Assembly (NCBI RefSeq): GCF_030052815.1
Contig: NC_079495.1
Span: 32,087,967 to 32,151,966, forward strand
Length of the DNA stretch: 64,000 nucleotides
Direction of reading: 5' to 3'
From: Hevea brasiliensis
Lineage: Eukaryota > Streptophyta > Magnoliopsida > Malpighiales > Euphorbiaceae
Part shown: positions 61,113-64,000 of the stretch, piece after piece
Layout: every line of letters begins with the position of its first letter
Position numbering within the stretch: the stretch's first letter is position 1
Translations under genes and position numbers: made by a program
Notes under the pieces: generated by a model
The model's database searches: none
Seen by the model: only the letters and a program-made list of their open reading frames with translations
Told to the model about the DNA's origin: nothing

Positions 61113-62135
61113 GGATGGGCGAGAAGGCATGAGAAATTAACGGCTTATATGGGCAAAATCACTGAGGGGAAGGAAACTGAATATGAAGTGAAAGAAAATG
61201 GGTGCCTGTACTATAAAGAAAGAGTGTGTGTTCCAGATGATGAAGAGTTGAAAACTAGTATTCTGAAAGAAGCACATAACAGTGTGTATGCTATGCACCC
61301 AGGAAGCACAAAAATGTAACATGACCTGAAACTCCGATACTGGTGGCCAGGTATGAAGAAGGATATAGTTGACCATGTAACTAGATGCTTGACCTGTCAA
61401 CAAGTCAAAGCAGAACATCAAGTTCCATCAGGTTTGTTGCAGCCCATAAACATACCTGAATGGAAATGGGACCGAGTCATTATGGACTTTGTCAGTGGTC
61501 TACCTCTCACTCAAAAGAAGCATGATGCAGTATGGGTGATTGTGGATAGGTTGACCAAATCAGCACATTTTCTGCCAGTCAGAACTGACTACTCATTGGA
61601 AAAGCTAGCAGAATTGTACATCAGTGAGATAGTTAGACTACATGGAATTCCACTTTCCATTATATCTGATAGAGACCCGAGGTTTACATCGAGATTTTGG
61701 AAGAAATTACAAGAATCCTTGGGCACACAACTCCATTTTAGTACGACTTTTCATCCTCAGACGGATGGACAGTCAAAAAGAATAATCCAGGTAAATTTTG
61801 AAATTCATTAAGTTATTGCAAATAATAAACTGATAATAATTATAGTAATAACTGAATATCTGTGATAGGTCCTCGAGGATATGCTGAGAAGTTGTGTTAT
61901 TGAGTTTGAGGGAAGTTGGGACAGATACCTTCCACTGGCAGAATTTGCATATAACAATAGCTATCAAGCTAGCATACAGATGGCACCCTATGAAGCACTG
62001 TATGGGAGAAAATGCAGAACACCTGTATGTTGGACTGAATTGGGTGAAGATAAGCTAGTGGGGCCAGACCTGATAAAACAGACAGAGGAAAATGTGAAAC
62101 TGATAAAGGCCAATTTGAAAGTTGCCTCGGTGTGA
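61113..62135 (+). pseudogene. Chromovirus integrase, with an intron-like interruption
   Basis: The same frame as RNase H continues. The zinc-binding HHCC is visible as H at AHNSVY, H at AMHPGS, and CLTC near 61390, with a TAA at 61317-61319. The core has MDFVSGLP (first Asp), SDRDPRFTS (second Asp) and TDGQSKR. Here Lys (codon 61776-61778) stands where the catalytic Glu is expected. At 61791-61868 a 78-bp AT-rich GT...AG segment splits the frame between Gln and Val; after it, VLEDMLRSCV and LAEFAYNNSYQ, YEALYGRKCRTP continue in frame. A frameshift near 62125 leads to the C-terminal part. Confidence 0.92.
61791..61868 (+). other. Candidate spliceosomal intron in the integrase gene
   Basis: The insert begins GTAAAT after CAG and ends GATAG before GTCCTC. 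It is strongly AT-rich, contains stops, and its removal restores a continuous and well-conserved integrase reading (phase 0). It has the size and base bias of a short plant intron. It could instead be a random insertion, but the exact GT-AG ends and phase-0 join are hard to get by chance. Confidence 0.65.
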
Positions 62136-62608
62136 AATCTTATGCTGACTTGAGGAGAAAAGACATTGAGTATGAAGTTGGCGAGAAGGTATTTCTCAAA
62201 GTATCACCGTGGAAGAAAGTGTTGAGATTCGGGAAAAAGGAAAAATTAAGCCCTAGGTTCATTAACCCATATGAAGTTATAGAACGTGTGGGACCAGTAG
62301 CCTATAGGTTAGCCTTACCACCTGAGTTGGACAAGATACATAATGTGTTCCATGTCTCGATGCTCAGAAGATACAGATCAGATCCTTCACATGTCATCTC
62401 AACAGAAGAAATTATGGTACAACCTGACCTGACATATGAAGAAGAACCAATTAAAATCTTAGCACGAGAGATAAAAGAGCTCAGAAACAAGACAATTCCA
62501 CTAGTAAAAATCCTATGGAGACACCACAACACGGAGGAGGCAACATGGGAGAGCGAGGAGACAATGAGACAACAGTTCCCTCAGATCTTCACATCAGGTA
62601 AATTTTGA
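62132..62608 (+). pseudogene. Chromovirus integrase C-terminus with chromodomain-like segment
   Basis: In the frame following the 62125 shift, the integrase C-terminal domain appears (GEKVFLKVSPWK, LSPRFINPYEV, YRLALPPEL, HNVFHVSMLRRY). A chromodomain-like end follows: ILAREIKELRNK, IPLVKILWRHH and EEATWESEE. In chromoviruses this region steers integration, often to heterochromatin. The frame ends with TGA at 62606-62608. No stops lie within it, so this piece is unbroken, but it is separated from the upstream gene by the frameshift. Confidence 0.9.
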
Positions 62609-62620
62609 GGACGAAATTTT

Positions 62621-62635
62621 ATAGAGGGGAAGAGT
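62621..62635 (+). other. Polypurine tract of the chromovirus
   Basis: agaggggaagag lies directly before the 3' LTR start at 62636. Confidence 0.85.
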
Positions 62636-64000
62636 TGTAACATCCCCGCTGTACGTGTTCTGTACGTTCAATTGCTCCAGTAGTCAAATAACAGTCCAGG
62701 CAAGTCAGTATTTCTGGAACTATACTTCGGTGATAGTGAACAGACATATAATGATGAAATAAATAAAAATAAAATACAAGAAAAATCAAACAAAAATGAA
62801 GGAGAGAAAATAAAGCTGAGTTAAGCAGTAGCAGTAGAGATGGGTGGCCCGCAGGAAGGCCGTTCTGTGACCGCGGGGAACCCTCTGAATTTAATTTTGA
62901 GACACAGATAAAGGTTTAATGAAATGTAATTGACACTAGAAATATCAAAGAAAAATTAATAAATTAGTACAAAGAAAAATTAATAAATTAGTACAAAGAA
63001 AAACGAAAAATCGAGAAATAGACAAAAATCGGTGTTACTGAAAAATCGAGAATGTAACCCGAAGTGGGGTATTTTGGTCATTTGACACCTAATGTTGCCT
63101 TTTGACCTCAATGTCCATTAAAAATAAATGATATTACACCTTAGAAATGACATGAAAAATTAAATTATGATACATTATGTAAATTGTGAAAGAAAAGAGG
63201 TAAATGTGTAAATAAAGGAACCTTAACCTAATTAAACATTAAACAACTCATAAGTGCTCCACTAACTATATTATAAACTACATAAAATAAGCATTAGTGG
63301 GCAGAATTGGGTCGTCTTCAACCTTGAGAAAACCTTGCCGTAAATCCTCTCAAAGTCCTCCATGGCCACCATGCATGGAGCTTTCTCTCTCCATCATCAA
63401 GCCCTCATTGAAGTATATGTGTAATATTAACATTGAAGTATGTTGAATTTTGGTGGAAGTGAATGTTGAACTTAATGATGGATTGTGTGCATTGAGCACT
63501 TGAACATTCTGCCCAGAATTGTTGCTGAAATTGTGTACAATATATGTATAGAAGTGTTGTTGATTGAATATTGTAGTAATGAGGAGGAGAAGGAACATTA
63601 AATTGGAAGTGTATGAGCTTTGTGCAGGTTATGTATTGAAGGCAGCACTTAAATGAGGCCATAAGTGCCAAACTATGAACCCAATTGGTATGAGGTCAAT
63701 ATGGGGTGCAACTAGACACCAAATGGGCCAACTTTCATGTAGAAAGGTTGCCAAAATTCTGCCTAGAAACTGACCTTAAAAGGTGACCAAATCCGGATTA
63801 GTGCATTTGAGGCCTGAAAACTGACCATTTGGGCAGCAGTTAGTGTTTAGGCCATAACTCACTCAAAACAGGTCCAATTGACCTGAAATATTGACCATCA
63901 ATAGTTAAGACCTATATCTACAAGTCTTATGAAGACACCAAAGCCCATAAATGACCAGAACAAAGTCAAATGGCTTGCACAATTTTGGACACAAAAACTG
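62636..64000 (+). repeat. 3' LTR of the chromovirus, truncated by window end
   Basis: It starts TGTAACATCCCCGC like the 5' LTR and is nearly identical up to about 63409. There is a short tandem duplication (ttaataaattagtacaaagaaaaa near 62955-63005). At 63410 it jumps from ccctcatt to a segment absent from the 5' LTR, which includes a TTCATG-type module (63728) and continues to the window end. The two LTRs therefore carry different deletions. Confidence 0.85.

Larger units (their letters stand above)
55831..64000 (+). mobile_element. Tekay/Del-like chromovirus (Ty3/gypsy), 3' LTR cut by window edge
   Basis: The order is 5' LTR (55831-57829), initiator tRNA-Met primer site, gag, protease, RT, RNase H, integrase, chromodomain-like tail, polypurine tract and the first 1.36 kb of the 3' LTR. 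The domain order with integrase last and a chromodomain-like C-terminus places it among plant chromoviruses, and the protein motifs fit the Tekay/Del branch. All frames are broken and the integrase catalytic Glu is changed, so the copy is inactive. The upstream target copy is probably TAACG (55826-55830); the other copy is outside the window. Confidence 0.92.

Overview
This window is plant nuclear DNA made almost entirely of LTR retrotransposons. AT-rich sequence, Ty3/gypsy chromoviruses with 3-4 kb LTRs, an Athila-like fragment and two Ty1/copia elements all point to a repeat-rich flowering plant, probably a eudicot; the species cannot be named from the sequence. I found no host gene, tRNA, rRNA, CRISPR array or bacterial feature. 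Almost every long open frame belongs to a decayed gag-pol gene.

Layout. The left edge (1-2646) is part of a minus-strand gypsy LTR, followed by about 0.7 kb that I cannot fully assign. From 3357 to 45707 lies one ancient gypsy solo LTR, about 4.2 kb of its own sequence, swollen to 42 kb by insertions that can be peeled apart by their target-site duplications (TSDs). Its first-level inserts are a solo LTR (3430-7081), a minus-strand solo LTR (7602-21578), a copia element (24077-35671, 'copia A') and a Sirevirus-like copia element (35962-44848, 'copia B'). Second-level inserts are an internally deleted gypsy element (8307-15412, TSD AGTAT) and a solo LTR (15734-19453, TSD GGCAT), both inside 7602-21578, and a solo LTR of copia A's own family (29405-31509) inside copia A's integrase.

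The 42 kb stack sits inside the LTR of a still older Athila-like element. The end of that LTR, its primer-binding site and first gag codons follow at 45713-47079. The Athila-like gag is cut at 47080 by another gypsy LTR, which in turn holds solo LTRs 47867-51050 (TSD ATGGA) and 51834-54883 (TSD AAATT) and a Tekay/Del-like chromovirus (55831 to beyond 64000) with gag, protease, RT, RNase H, integrase and a C-terminal chromodomain-like segment.

How the genes work together. Each autonomous element encodes Gag (particle), protease, reverse transcriptase/RNase H and integrase between LTRs, with a tRNA primer site after the 5' LTR and a polypurine tract before the 3' LTR. All copies here carry stops, frameshifts or catalytic changes, so none looks able to move by itself. 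The most unusual points are the depth of nesting, a 78-bp GT-AG intron-like insert in the chromovirus integrase, a 35-bp tandem array in the copia A leader, and several palindromes and hairpins conserved between otherwise divergent gypsy LTRs.
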